A stretch of DNA of 64,000 nucleotides from Intestinimonas butyriciproducens (GTDB lineage: Bacteria; Bacillota; Clostridia; Oscillospirales; Oscillospiraceae). Within the stretch, counting starts at the first letter, position 1. Each line of letters opens with the position of its first letter. The notes below the pieces were generated by a model. It did not search any database. It saw nothing but the letters and a program-made list of their open reading frames with translations, and was not told the origin of the DNA. The position numbers and the translations under genes were made by a program. The DNA lies in contig NZ_CP011524.1 of the NCBI RefSeq assembly GCF_004154955.1, positions 2,542,001 to 2,606,000 of the forward strand, read 5' to 3'. Below are positions 50,940-59,675 of the stretch, in pieces.

Positions 50940-52352
50940 ATGTATCAAAAAGAAATCGAGGCATATTGGAACGACCCTGCTCGGGAGCGGGAGCTGGTCG
51001 CCGCCATCTCCCGGCTGGTGGGCGTTAAGAGCGTGAAGGGCGAGGCCGAACCCGGCAAGCCCTTTGGCCCGGGCCCTGCCGCCGCGCTTACGGAGGCCCT
51101 GTCCCTCTGCAAAGAGTTGGGGTTTGCTGTCACCGACTATGACCACTATGTCGGCCTTGCCGACCTCAACGACAAGGAGACCCGGCTGCACATCCTGGGC
51201 CACTTGGACGTAGTGGGCGAGGGCTCCGGCTGGTCCACCGATCCCTATACCTGTGTGGAGCGGGACGGAATTCTCTATGGCCGCGGCGTCTCCGACGACA
51301 AGGGCCCCGTAGTCTGCGCCCTCCTGGCCATGAAGGCGGTCCGTGAGCTGGGACTCCCCGTGAGCGCCAACGCCCGGCTGATCCTGGGCACCGATGAGGA
51401 GAGCGGTTCCGCCGACATCGCCTATTATTACGCCCGGGAGCCTTACGCCCCCTACGCCTTTACCCCAGATGCCGATTTCCCTGTCATCAACATCGAGAAG
51501 GGACATTACCATCCCGATTTCGGCACGCGGTGGGAGCGCTCCGGCGCGCTTCCCCGGGTGGCCGCCATGACCGGCGGTTTCCGTCAGAATGTGGTTCCCC
51601 CCGAGGCCGAGTGTATGATCCTGGGCCTCTTTGACCGGGACGTCCAGTCCGCCTGTGACGAAGTGGCCCGGACCACCGGCGCGTCCTTCCTGGTAAACGG
51701 CTCCGCCAGCGGCTGCCACATCCACTGTGAGGGCAAAAATGCCCATGCCGCCTCCCCCGACGACGGTATCAACGCCATCGCCGCCCTCCTGGAGGTATTG
51801 GCACGCCTCCCTCTGGCCGACTGCGGCAGCACAAAGGCCGTCCTGGCCCTACACACCCTCTTCCCCTTTGGGGACAATCGCGGCAAGGCCCTCGGCATCG
51901 CCCAGGAGGATGCCGAGTCCGGCCCCCTTACCCTGAATTTTGCGCTTCTCACCCTCACAGAGACCGGCTTTACCGCCAAATTTGACGTGCGGTTCCCCAT
52001 CTGTGCCACGGAGGAAACCTGCAAGAAGGCCTGTGAGGCCGCTTTCGCGGGCTATGGCATCTCGGTCACCGGCGACCCGGACATGACCACCGTCCACTGC
52101 GTCCCCCGGGATTCCGAGCTGGTCCAGACTTTGCTGCGGTGCTATGCCGATTATACCGGCGTGGAAAACCCCCAGCCCATCGCCATCGGCGGCGGCACCT
52201 ATGTCCACGATATCCCCGGCGGCGTGGCCTTCGGCTGTGATTTCCCCGGCTTTGACCCCAAGATGCACGCTGCCGACGAGCAGGCCAGCATCCCGAACCT
52301 CCTTCTCTCCTGCAAGATCTTCACCCAGGCTATCGCGGAGCTGTGCCGGTGA
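50940..52352 (+). CDS. pepV: M20 family dipeptidase, PepV/Sapep type
   Basis: A 470-residue zinc dipeptidase. Metal and catalytic elements are seen in HILGHLDVVGEGSGWSTDPY, RGVSDDKGPVVCALLAMKA, LILGTDEESGSADIAYYY and the C-terminal GGTYVHDIPGGVAFGCDFPG. PepV proteins cleave beta-Ala and other dipeptides in the cytosol. ATG 50940 has AAAGGA ten bases upstream. It overlaps the following lipoprotein gene by one base and likely supplies amino acids from peptides. Confidence 0.93.
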   Translation: MYQKEIEAYWNDPARERELVAAISRLVGVKSVKGEAEPGKPFGPGPAAALTEALSLCKELGFAVTDYDHYVGLADLNDKETRLHILGHLDVVGEGSGWSTDPYTCVERDGILYGRGVSDDKGPVVCALLAMKAVRELGLPVSANARLILGTDEESGSADIAYYYAREPYAPYAFTPDADFPVINIEKGHYHPDFGTRWERSGALPRVAAMTGGFRQNVVPPEAECMILGLFDRDVQSACDEVARTTGASFLVNGSASGCHIHCEGKNAHAASPDDGINAIAALLEVLARLPLADCGSTKAVLALHTLFPFGDNRGKALGIAQEDAESGPLTLNFALLTLTETGFTAKFDVRFPICATEETCKKACEAAFAGYGISVTGDPDMTTVHCVPRDSELVQTLLRCYADYTGVENPQPIAIGGGTYVHDIPGGVAFGCDFPGFDPKMHAADEQASIPNLLLSCKIFTQAIAELCR

Positions 52353-53050
52353 TGGGAAGGCTGCGCGGGCGCGCCGCCGCCCTGACCGCCGCGGCCCTTC
52401 TCTGTCTGAGCCTCACGGCCTGCGGGGAGACAAAGATGACCGTCTTCGACGCCACCGCTTACGTGAAGGGCGTGCTGGACGAGACCTACAAGGGGACCTG
52501 GAACAATGCCTTTCTGGATCTGGTGGAGCTCACCGATGGGGAGGCCCAGGACGCCTACGAGGCGTCCCTGGAGCAGGAGTACCGGCGGTTTGCCTACCAG
52601 TTTGACCTGGACGAGAGCGCCCTTACGGAGGAGACCCGACAGGCGGTGTTGGATCTTCTCGCGGAGGTCTGCGCCAAGGCACAGTACAGCGTCCAGGAGG
52701 CCGTGCCCCTGGACGACACCCGATACGCCGTGGAAGTCTCCGTCCGTCCCCTGGACCTCTTTCTTCAGGTCCGTGAGGACAGTTTGGCGGATTATCAGGA
52801 GGCGTTCGCCCGGAAATACGCCGATACTGACCTCGACGCGCTCTCGCAGGACGAACAGGAACAATTCCGCACGGACTATGAAAACGACTGGGCCATGGGC
52901 ATTGTATCCCTCTGCCGGGACGCCCTGGGACTTTTGAACCAACTGGATGTCGTCCCCATCCTGGTGTTGGTGGCCCCCGATGACGACGGCCTCTATTCCA
53001 TGGGCGACAACGACTTTTCCAACCTCTCCGCACTGATTCTTCCCTACTGA
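52352..53050 (+). CDS. Lipoprotein of unknown function
   Basis: A 232-residue protein with a lipoprotein signal peptide (RAAALTAAALLCLSLTAC, lipobox LTAC, Cys about residue 26). The acidic alpha-helical body contains FDATAYVKGVLDETYKGTWNNAFLDLVELTDGEAQDAYEASL, a pattern common in clostridial lipoproteins encoded near peptidases. Overlap with pepV suggests coupled expression. The start could instead be a GTG nine bases earlier. No enzymatic motif seen. Confidence 0.8.
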   Translation: MGRLRGRAAALTAAALLCLSLTACGETKMTVFDATAYVKGVLDETYKGTWNNAFLDLVELTDGEAQDAYEASLEQEYRRFAYQFDLDESALTEETRQAVLDLLAEVCAKAQYSVQEAVPLDDTRYAVEVSVRPLDLFLQVREDSLADYQEAFARKYADTDLDALSQDEQEQFRTDYENDWAMGIVSLCRDALGLLNQLDVVPILVLVAPDDDGLYSMGDNDFSNLSALILPY

Positions 53051-53094
53051 AAAAGCCCCCCGGCGGCGCATACGCGCCGCCGGGGGGCTTTTTA
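53051..53094. terminator. Bidirectional rho-independent terminator
   Basis: AAAAAGCCCCCCGGCGGCGC and its complement form a perfect 20-base arm with an ATAC loop, giving A-run and T-run on both strands. It separates the convergent lipoprotein and S15 peptidase genes. Confidence 0.92.
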
Positions 53095-53100
53095 CCCTCT

Positions 53101-55548
53101 TTACCGCACGGGGATGGTCACATAGGTCCCGGTGTTGTCCACGGTGAAGTTGGTCACCGCCTCCGGCCAGTAAGTGACCTCAGGATCGACGGAGTAGAGC
53201 ACCAAAGCCAGTTTGTGTCCGGCCTTCACGGTGTAATCCATGGGCTGGAGCTCCAGCGTAAGCGTATAGAACACGCCGGGCTCCACCATGTCTACCCTGT
53301 AGATCGAGGTGCGGTTCTGGATATCCATCCACCCCCGGGTGACGATCTTATTGTCAGTGGATGTCATGGAGAACTGGGTCAAATCTTTCGCGGCAAGACC
53401 GCCGCCGTACCACAGTCCGTTTGCCTCCACTGTCTCGGTGGCCACGCCCTCGCCATACTGCTCGAGCATAACCGCCTCCATGCCGCCCTCGGGCGCCAGG
53501 TCCACCAACATTGCGCTGAGGATGCCGGTGGGACGGTCCGCGCTGGCCCGCACAGTGACGGTGGGCGTGCCGCTGATGTGCATATCCTTCTCCATGTCAA
53601 AAGTGTAGACCGCGCTGGCGCCGGTAGCGCCGGCGATCATCTCCTGCTCCCAGGTATAATCCATGTCGGAGCAGTACTCGATCCACCCCTCCTCCACATC
53701 GGCCAGAGAGGTATCGAAGCTGGTGACTCCCAGATCACTGGTAAAGCGGTTCTCCCCTTCTCCTGCGGAGAGGACAACGCTCTCCACGGCGTCTCCCCAG
53801 GCATCGTAGGTGTTCCAGGAGAGATCCGTATTGCTCTGCACACGCACCTCGGCTTCCCGCTCGGCGCCGTTGTCCATGCCATAGAGATAGTGGGCGTACC
53901 AGCGTCCCAAAATGCCGTTGAGGTCCAGCCCCTCTATCTGCTCCGGGGTATAGTGGGCACCCTGGTGGAGGAGAAGCTTTACCTCCTGTCCGGCGGTCCG
54001 GAAGGCGTCGTACATCAGGTCGAACTGCTTGGGACGGACGTTGAAGTCGTTGAGCCCATGGATGATCAGCGCGCTGCACTTCAGATTCTCCGCGCCGTTT
54101 GTATAGTTGCGCTCGTCCCAAAACCGGTTGTAGTCGCCGGAGAGTGCGTCCTGCTCGGCGATCATTTCTTCCAGATAGGCCTCATAGTCTGCCTGGATGG
54201 GGGCATAGTCCGTCTCGTCCAGCTGCCGGGACATGCAGTAGTCGGCCAGGATGTTGCAGTCGTCGCCGGGATAGTAGAGCCCGCCGGCAGCGACACCTTG
54301 GGAGCGGTAATAGTCATACCAGCTTGCGATACCGGCCCGGGGCACAATGGTCTTGAGCCCCTCCACACCGGTGGAGGCCACGGCGAAGGCGGTGGACCCG
54401 GCATAGGACTGGCCGGACATTGCCACATTCCCGTTGGACCAATCGGCCTTCACCTCCACGCCGGAGTTTTTATCGCTGTACGCCTTGACACCCTCATCCC
54501 CGGCAAGCCACCGGACCACGGAGGCAAAGGCGGCCGTCTCGTCGGCGCTGGCGCAGGTCTCAAAGCCGTCGGAGCCCAAGGTACCCAGACCGGAACAGGA
54601 GACGTAGGCATAGCCGCGGACCAGCCAGTAGTCGTAAGCGTCCACATTCTCTGTATTGCCCCACACATCTCCACCGTCTCCGGCCGCGCCGGCGCCGCCA
54701 GCGGTCTGCACCTCCAGCGTGGCGGGTCCCGGCTCGCTGGAGGCGTGCCAGTCCCAGTCCTCCTTGCCGGTGGAGGTGGATGCCGTGTCTTCGGTGAGCC
54801 GGGCGTCCACGATGTGCGCATTCCAGGTATCCAGATCATAGGCGTCGGTACACCCGGCGGAATAGGGCCGGGCCTCAAAGATGGAGGCGGCCTTCATGCC
54901 CCTGTCTGTGGCGGCGGGACGCTGGACGAGCACCTGCACCTTGTCCGCCTTGCCGTCCCCGTCGGTATCCGCATCGGTCTCCACGTAGACCACTTCGCGG
55001 ATCACGGTATCATAGGGGAAGATGGGCAGTGCCGCGCCGTCCACAAAATAGGGGGCGGGGGCCTCGGCGTGCAGGGCATCGTAGAGAGGCTTTACGGCCT
55101 CGTACAGATCTGTCAGCTCGCCCTCATCCTTGATCCTGCCGGCAAGATCGCCGGACAGGCCCAGGCTGGCCATCAGACAGGCGCTGTCATAGGAGCCGTA
55201 CGCGCCGATCTGCGCCTCGGTGAGCCCCGCCCAGCGCAGCAGCACTGTGACGGCATCCGCCCGGGTGGCAGGAATGGAAGGGCGGAAAGCGCCGGAACCG
55301 TCGCCCTGCATCAGACCCTTGTCCCGGAGCAGGTTAACGGCTGCCCTGCACTCGTCCTCCTCCTCCACATCCGAAAAGGCGCTTGGCTGGGCTGCATAGC
55401 CTTCCAGCTCGTCGGCATAGCCGCACAGCTCTGCCAGGCGCTGGGCCAGTGCTCCGCGGTCCATACCCGCAGACTTCTCCGCCAAGGCCGCCGGGAACAG
55501 CGAGACCGCCAGCGCCAGGCTTAAGAACACGCTGAAAATTCGCTTCAA
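53101..55548 (-). CDS. Secreted S15-family peptidase (X-Pro dipeptidyl-peptidase-like) with SLH-like region
   Basis: An 815-residue exported hydrolase. A signal peptide (IFSVFLSLALAVSLFPAALA) is followed by an SLH-like segment (about 70-110: AVNLLRDKGLMQGDGSGAFRPSIPATRADAVTVLLRWAG). The alpha/beta-hydrolase domain carries the nucleophile in NVAMSGQSYAGSTAF, and IIHGLNDFNVRP and GAHYTPEQ supply the acid and histidine regions. A C-terminal jelly-roll typical of PepX/S15 enzymes follows. The start is TTG at 55548, eight bases after GGAGG. It probably trims peptides at the cell surface. Confidence 0.87.
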   Translation of the reverse strand: MKRIFSVFLSLALAVSLFPAALAEKSAGMDRGALAQRLAELCGYADELEGYAAQPSAFSDVEEEDECRAAVNLLRDKGLMQGDGSGAFRPSIPATRADAVTVLLRWAGLTEAQIGAYGSYDSACLMASLGLSGDLAGRIKDEGELTDLYEAVKPLYDALHAEAPAPYFVDGAALPIFPYDTVIREVVYVETDADTDGDGKADKVQVLVQRPAATDRGMKAASIFEARPYSAGCTDAYDLDTWNAHIVDARLTEDTASTSTGKEDWDWHASSEPGPATLEVQTAGGAGAAGDGGDVWGNTENVDAYDYWLVRGYAYVSCSGLGTLGSDGFETCASADETAAFASVVRWLAGDEGVKAYSDKNSGVEVKADWSNGNVAMSGQSYAGSTAFAVASTGVEGLKTIVPRAGIASWYDYYRSQGVAAGGLYYPGDDCNILADYCMSRQLDETDYAPIQADYEAYLEEMIAEQDALSGDYNRFWDERNYTNGAENLKCSALIIHGLNDFNVRPKQFDLMYDAFRTAGQEVKLLLHQGAHYTPEQIEGLDLNGILGRWYAHYLYGMDNGAEREAEVRVQSNTDLSWNTYDAWGDAVESVVLSAGEGENRFTSDLGVTSFDTSLADVEEGWIEYCSDMDYTWEQEMIAGATGASAVYTFDMEKDMHISGTPTVTVRASADRPTGILSAMLVDLAPEGGMEAVMLEQYGEGVATETVEANGLWYGGGLAAKDLTQFSMTSTDNKIVTRGWMDIQNRTSIYRVDMVEPGVFYTLTLELQPMDYTVKAGHKLALVLYSVDPEVTYWPEAVTNFTVDNTGTYVTIPVR

Positions 55549-55621
55549 ATATAACACCTCCAAAATCATTTCGTACCGGTAAACAGCATATCAGAAATTT
55601 CGCCGGGATGCAACATATGGA

Positions 55622-55653
55622 GGGGCCGGGACGGCTTTTCCCATCCCGGCCCC
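55622..55653. terminator. Hairpin downstream of pyrG
   Basis: GGGGCCGGGA/TCCCGGCCCC is a 10-bp perfect stem between pyrG and the divergent peptidase upstream region. The T-run is short. Confidence 0.6.
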
Positions 55654-55674
55654 ATTGCCGCTTCCATTGCGTTT

Positions 55675-57282
55675 TCAGCTCTGATGCGCTTTCGCCGCCC
55701 CCACAAAGGCCCGGAAGAGCGGGTGGGCCTTGTTGGGTCTGGACTTGAGCTCCGGGTGGAACTGGACCCCCACGAACCAGGGATGGTCGGGCAGCTCCAC
55801 CATCTCCACCAGCCGCCCGTCCGGGGAAAGTCCTGCCAGGCGGAGCCCTTTCGCCGTCAGCACCTCCCGGTAGGGGTTGTTGAACTCATAGCGGTGGCGG
55901 TGCCGCTCGGAGATGGCATCGGCGCCATAGGCGGCGTAGCAGGGACCTCCGTGTCCGGTCAAACGGCAGGGGTAGGCGCCCAGACGCATGGTGCCGCCCT
56001 TTGCGGTGACCCCCACCTGGTCGGGCATCAGATCGATGACGGGATAGGGCGTCTCCGGCGCGAGCTCACTGGAGTGGGCTCCTGTCAACCCCGCCACATT
56101 TCGGGCGAACTCCACCACCGCCATCTGCATCCCCAGGCAGATGCCAAAATAGGGCACGCCGGTTTCCCGGGCGTACCGTACGGCGGAGAGCATACCGTCA
56201 ATGCCCCTGCTCCCGAAGCCTCCGGGCACCAGCACGCCGTCACAGCCGTCCAGCCGCCGCCCGACGTTCTCATCGGTGACCTCCTCGGAATCCACCCACC
56301 GGATATCCACCTTCACGTCGTTTTCAATGCCGCCGTGGGCCAGGGCCTCCACCACGGAGAGGTAGGCGTCGTGGAGTCCCACGTACTTGCCCACCAGGGC
56401 GATCTCCACGCGGCGGACGGCCGCCTTCTCCCGCTCCACCATGGCGGTCCACTCCGCCAGATCCGGCGGCGCGGCGGTAAGCCCCAGACGCCGGCACACC
56501 ACGGCGGCCAGCCCCTCCTTCTCCAGCATCAACGGCACCTCGTAGAGAGAGGGGGCGGTGAGGTTGGGGATGACGTTTTCGGGCGGGATGTTGCAAAAGA
56601 GGGATATCTTATTTCGGATGTCCTCAGGCACCTCATGCTCCGAGCGGCACACAATGACGTCCGGCTGGATACCCAGGGCCAGCAGCTCTTTGGCAGAGTG
56701 CTGCGTGGGTTTGGATTTGAGCTCATTGGAACCGGGGATGGCCACGATGAGGGAGACGTGGATGTACATCACGTCCTGCCGTCCCACCTCCGCGCTCACC
56801 TGTCGGATGGCCTCCAAAAAGGGCTGGGACTCGATATCGCCCACGGTGCCCCCGATCTCAGTGATGACCACATCCACATCGCCCCGGCGGCCCACCCGGT
56901 AGATGCGCTCCTTGATCTCATCCGTGATATGAGGGATAACCTGGACCGTACCGCCCAGATAGCCCCCCTCCCGCTCCCGGTTGAGGACGGTCCAGTATAC
57001 CTTGCCGGAGGTGACGGAGGAGTCCACCGTCAGATTTTCATCGGTAAATCGCTCATAGTGTCCCAGGTCGAGATCGGTCTCGGCCCCGTCGTCAGTGACG
57101 AATACTTCGCCGTGCTGGTAGGGGTTCATCGTGCCGGGGTCCACGTTGAGATAGGGGTCAAACTTCTGAAGGGCCACTTTGAGCCCTCTCTGTTTGAGGA
57201 GCCTCCCCAGCGACGCCGCCGTGATCCCCTTACCCAGCCCGGATACCACGCCGCCGGTGACAAAAATGTACTTGACCGCCAT
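55675..57282 (-). CDS. pyrG: CTP synthase
   Basis: A 535-residue enzyme aminating UTP to CTP with glutamine. The N-terminal synthetase domain starts [27 protein letters not shown] and has [38 protein letters not shown]. The C-terminal class I glutaminase has the nucleophile in [17 protein letters not shown] and the final His/Glu in [16 protein letters not shown] lies before the ATG, and a promoter is seen upstream. Length and motifs are normal. Confidence 0.98.
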   Translation of the reverse strand: MAVKYIFVTGGVVSGLGKGITAASLGRLLKQRGLKVALQKFDPYLNVDPGTMNPYQHGEVFVTDDGAETDLDLGHYERFTDENLTVDSSVTSGKVYWTVLNREREGGYLGGTVQVIPHITDEIKERIYRVGRRGDVDVVITEIGGTVGDIESQPFLEAIRQVSAEVGRQDVMYIHVSLIVAIPGSNELKSKPTQHSAKELLALGIQPDVIVCRSEHEVPEDIRNKISLFCNIPPENVIPNLTAPSLYEVPLMLEKEGLAAVVCRRLGLTAAPPDLAEWTAMVEREKAAVRRVEIALVGKYVGLHDAYLSVVEALAHGGIENDVKVDIRWVDSEEVTDENVGRRLDGCDGVLVPGGFGSRGIDGMLSAVRYARETGVPYFGICLGMQMAVVEFARNVAGLTGAHSSELAPETPYPVIDLMPDQVGVTAKGGTMRLGAYPCRLTGHGGPCYAAYGADAISERHRHRYEFNNPYREVLTAKGLRLAGLSPDGRLVEMVELPDHPWFVGVQFHPELKSRPNKAHPLFRAFVGAAKAHQS

Positions 57283-57367
57283 CGTTCATTCCTCCCATTC
57301 CGCATGGGACGCCTTTGTCCCGGGACCCCGTTGTCCCCTGCCTTTTCCTTACAAAAAAATCCTATTT

Positions 57368-57397
57368 ATTCTACGCCCGAATCCGGGGCCGCGTCAA
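57368..57397 (-). promoter_or_regulatory. Sigma-A type promoter of pyrG
   Basis: On the minus strand TTGACG (57392-57397) and TAGAAT (57368-57373) are spaced by 18 bases, about 85 bases before the pyrG start. In many Firmicutes pyrG is attenuated by a G-rich start; I did not see that sequence here. Confidence 0.6.
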
Positions 57398-57413
57398 GCC
57401 AAAAGTCAACGTT

Positions 57414-57671
57414 TTATGGCGTGATTTCCATCCACTGCCGCTCTCCCTTCTCCTCGTGCCTGGGATAGGGCTCCCGGATATCCGCCAATCCCAGAATGTA
57501 GTCCACACTGGTGTGATAAAAACGGGCCAGCGCGATCAGAGCCGGCGCAGGCACGTTCAAATTTCCGCGTACATAATCGGAATAGGTTGGCTGGCGGATG
57601 TTCAAGACCTCGGCCAGATTTTTTTGCTTCAGGTCTGCATCCTCACGGAGCGCCCGGATACGATCATACAT
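57414..57671 (-). CDS. Small XRE-family transcriptional regulator
   Basis: An 85-residue protein that is almost all Cro/C1-type helix-turn-helix (YDRIRALREDADLKQKNLAEVLNIRQPTYSDYVRGNLNVPAPALIALARFYHTSVDYILGL). It lacks any sensor domain. The start at 57671 has GAGG eight bases upstream; an in-frame GTG lies nine bases earlier. The inverted repeat at 57721-57743 may be its operator. It lies upstream of pyrG in the same direction. Confidence 0.88.
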   Translation of the reverse strand: MYDRIRALREDADLKQKNLAEVLNIRQPTYSDYVRGNLNVPAPALIALARFYHTSVDYILGLADIREPYPRHEEKGERQWMEITP

Positions 57672-57720
57672 CTCTGTCACCTCACAGATAGTATGCCATA
57701 ATAGAAAATTCCTTGTTGGA

Positions 57721-57743
57721 TTTTAAGGGGTTTTCCCTTAAAA
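57721..57743. promoter_or_regulatory. Inverted repeat upstream of the XRE regulator gene
   Basis: TTTTAAGGG/CCCTTAAAA is a perfect 9-bp arm pair with a 5-base spacer, 50 bases upstream of the regulator start. It is a candidate autoregulatory operator. Confidence 0.45.
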
Positions 57744-57799
57744 TAGAGCCGTCTTAAGACCTGCTTGCCTATCGGGAATATCCATCGAAGGGGGATTTT

Positions 57800-57949
57800 T
57801 TGACTGTCCTGGTTCTTTATGCCGCTGCACAACTCATCTGCCAGGGCGGACCTCCTGTTTTTCCGTTTGCCGCCCTGATCCAGACGCTGCTTCTGTTGAC
57901 CACAGTCCCGGCAATTGCCCCCAGAGACACGGAGGATAGCCTCTTGTGA
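57800..57949 (+). CDS. Small hydrophobic peptide (uncertain)
   Basis: A 49-residue frame starting at TTG, preceded by AAGGGGG, reading MTVLVLYAAAQLICQGG, then FPFAALIQTLLLLTTVPAIAPRD. Two hydrophobic stretches suggest a membrane peptide. It lies between the XRE regulator and a terminator on the same strand, which supports expression, but no relative is recognised. Confidence 0.4.
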   Translation: MTVLVLYAAAQLICQGGPPVFPFAALIQTLLLLTTVPAIAPRDTEDSLL

Positions 57950-57963
57950 GCCGTCCAGACAAA

Positions 57964-57998
57964 GTGGGCCCATGGAAAATTTCCATGGGCCCGCTTTT
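57964..57998. terminator. Bidirectional terminator
   Basis: GGGCCCATGGAAA/TTTCCATGGGCCC are perfect 13-base arms, followed by GCTTTTCTT on the plus strand. It ends the small ORF and the convergent DUF1846 gene. Confidence 0.8.
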
Positions 57999-58010
57999 CT
58001 TGCCGCCGCT

Positions 58011-59495
58011 CTATTTGTGGTACAGCTTGTTGGTCTCGTAGGTAGGTTCACAGGTAAGGCGCATGCCGAGCTTTGCATAGGTGCCGGAGTCCGCCGGGGA
58101 GAGGATGACGGAGGAATGGGCCTCGCACTCCCGAAGCTCGGAGAGCTTGTCCAGCGCCCGCCGGGCCAGGGGATTGGTGGTGGCGCTGATGGCCAGAGCG
58201 ATGAGGGTCTCATCGGAGTGGAGCCTGGGATTTGCGCTTCCCAAATGCTTGACCTTCACGGTCTGGATGGGCTCGATGGCCTCCCGGGAGATGAGGTGGT
58301 GCTCATGGCCGATCCCGGCCAGGCGCTTGAGGGCGTTGAGGAGCGTGGAGGAGGAGGCCCCCATGAGATCCGTGGTCTTTCCTGTCACCACTTCGCCGTC
58401 GGGCAGCTCGATGGCAGCAGCGGGGTTGCCGGTCTCCTCGGCCACGGCGCCGGCAGCGGCCACCACAGGCCGGATGGAGGCGTCCACCTTGGCCTGCTGC
58501 ATCAGCAGCTCCAGTTTGTACACCGTCTCGTCCCCACAGCGGCCCTGGCGCCGGTCGCACAGAGCCGCGTAATACCGCCGGACGATCTCCTGGCGGGCGG
58601 CGGCGCAGACGGCCGCGTCGTCCACAATGCAGCTGCCCGCCAGGTTAACCCCCATATCCGTGGGGGACTTATAGGGGCACTGGCCGGTGATCTTCTCAAA
58701 AATGGCGGAGAGGACCGGGAAGATCTCCACATCCCGGTTGTAGTTGACGGTGGTGACGCCGTAGGCCTGGAGGTGGAAGGGGTCGATCATATTGACGTCG
58801 TTGAGGTCGGCAGTGGCCGCCTCATAGGCCAGGTTCACCGGATGTTGGAGCGGCAGATTCCAGATGGGGAAGGTCTCGAACTTGGCGTATCCAGCCTTCA
58901 CTCCGCGCTTATATTCGTGGTAGAGCTGGGAGAGGCAGGTGGCCATCTTACCGCTGCCCGGCCCCGGAGCGGTGACCACCACCAGGGGGCGTGAGGTCTC
59001 GATATACTCATTTTTCCCGTACCCATCGTCGCTGACGATCAGGGGGATATTGTTGGGGTAGCCCGCAATGGGGTAGTGGAGAAATACCCGCATCCCCAGA
59101 TCCTCCAGCCGTTTTTTGAAGGCGTCGGCGGCGCTCTGTCCGGCGTACTGAGTCACCACCACACTGCCCACATAGAGCCCCTTGCTCCGGAAAGCGTCGA
59201 TGAGCCGGAGCACATCCACATCATAGGTGATGCCCAGGTCCCCCCGGATTTTGTTCTTTTCGATGTCGCTGGCGCAGATGGAGATGACGATCTCGGCGTC
59301 CTCCTTGAGCTCGCACAGCATACGAATCTTGCTGTCCGGCGCAAAGCCCGGCAGCACCCGGGAGGCGTGATGGTCGTCGAAAAGCTTGCCCCCGAACTCC
59401 AGGTAGAGCTTGTCTCCAAACTGGGCGATGCGCTCCTTGATATGGGCGGATTGGGTCTCCAAGTATTTGCGGTTGTCAAAGCCGAGCTGTTTCAT
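58011..59495 (-). CDS. DUF1846 domain protein
   Basis: A 494-residue conserved cytosolic protein of Firmicutes. It opens GFDNRKYLETQSAHIKERIAQFGDKLYLEFGGKLFDDHHASRVLPGF and has an ATP-binding-like loop VVTAPGPGSGKMATCLSQLYHEYKRG, followed by AKFETFPIWNLPLQHPVNLAYEAATADL. The biochemical role is not established to my knowledge. The frame is full length. A strong promoter lies upstream, divergent from that of tex. Confidence 0.92.
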   Translation of the reverse strand: MKQLGFDNRKYLETQSAHIKERIAQFGDKLYLEFGGKLFDDHHASRVLPGFAPDSKIRMLCELKEDAEIVISICASDIEKNKIRGDLGITYDVDVLRLIDAFRSKGLYVGSVVVTQYAGQSAADAFKKRLEDLGMRVFLHYPIAGYPNNIPLIVSDDGYGKNEYIETSRPLVVVTAPGPGSGKMATCLSQLYHEYKRGVKAGYAKFETFPIWNLPLQHPVNLAYEAATADLNDVNMIDPFHLQAYGVTTVNYNRDVEIFPVLSAIFEKITGQCPYKSPTDMGVNLAGSCIVDDAAVCAAARQEIVRRYYAALCDRRQGRCGDETVYKLELLMQQAKVDASIRPVVAAAGAVAEETGNPAAAIELPDGEVVTGKTTDLMGASSSTLLNALKRLAGIGHEHHLISREAIEPIQTVKVKHLGSANPRLHSDETLIALAISATTNPLARRALDKLSELRECEAHSSVILSPADSGTYAKLGMRLTCEPTYETNKLYHK

Positions 59496-59537
59496 CTGCC
59501 TGCACCCCTTTGTGTCCTCTTCTGTTTTATCCGATTT

Positions 59538-59566
59538 ATTCTACCCTCCCGGCGCGGGATAGTCAA
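59538..59566 (-). promoter_or_regulatory. Sigma-A promoter of the DUF1846 gene
   Basis: On the minus strand TTGACT (59561-59566) and TAGAAT (59538-59543) are spaced by 17 bases. Confidence 0.65.
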
Positions 59567-59579
59567 GCCGTACCCACCC

Positions 59580-59609
59580 TTGCGGGAGCCGCCCGCTCCG
59601 TGGTAAAAT
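59580..59609 (+). promoter_or_regulatory. Sigma-A type promoter of tex
   Basis: TTGCGG (59580-59585) and TAAAAT (59604-59609) are spaced by 18 bases, 67 bases before the tex start. It is divergent from the DUF1846 promoter. Confidence 0.5.
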
Positions 59610-59675
59610 AGTGCCTGCCGGACCGGATCCGGCGCCCGCGGCCGCGCCGCGTACTTTGATAAAGGAGCATACCCC

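Noticed and set aside
53215-55524. 769-codon plus-strand frame
   Set aside because: Antisense shadow of the S15 peptidase; low-complexity composition and no start context.
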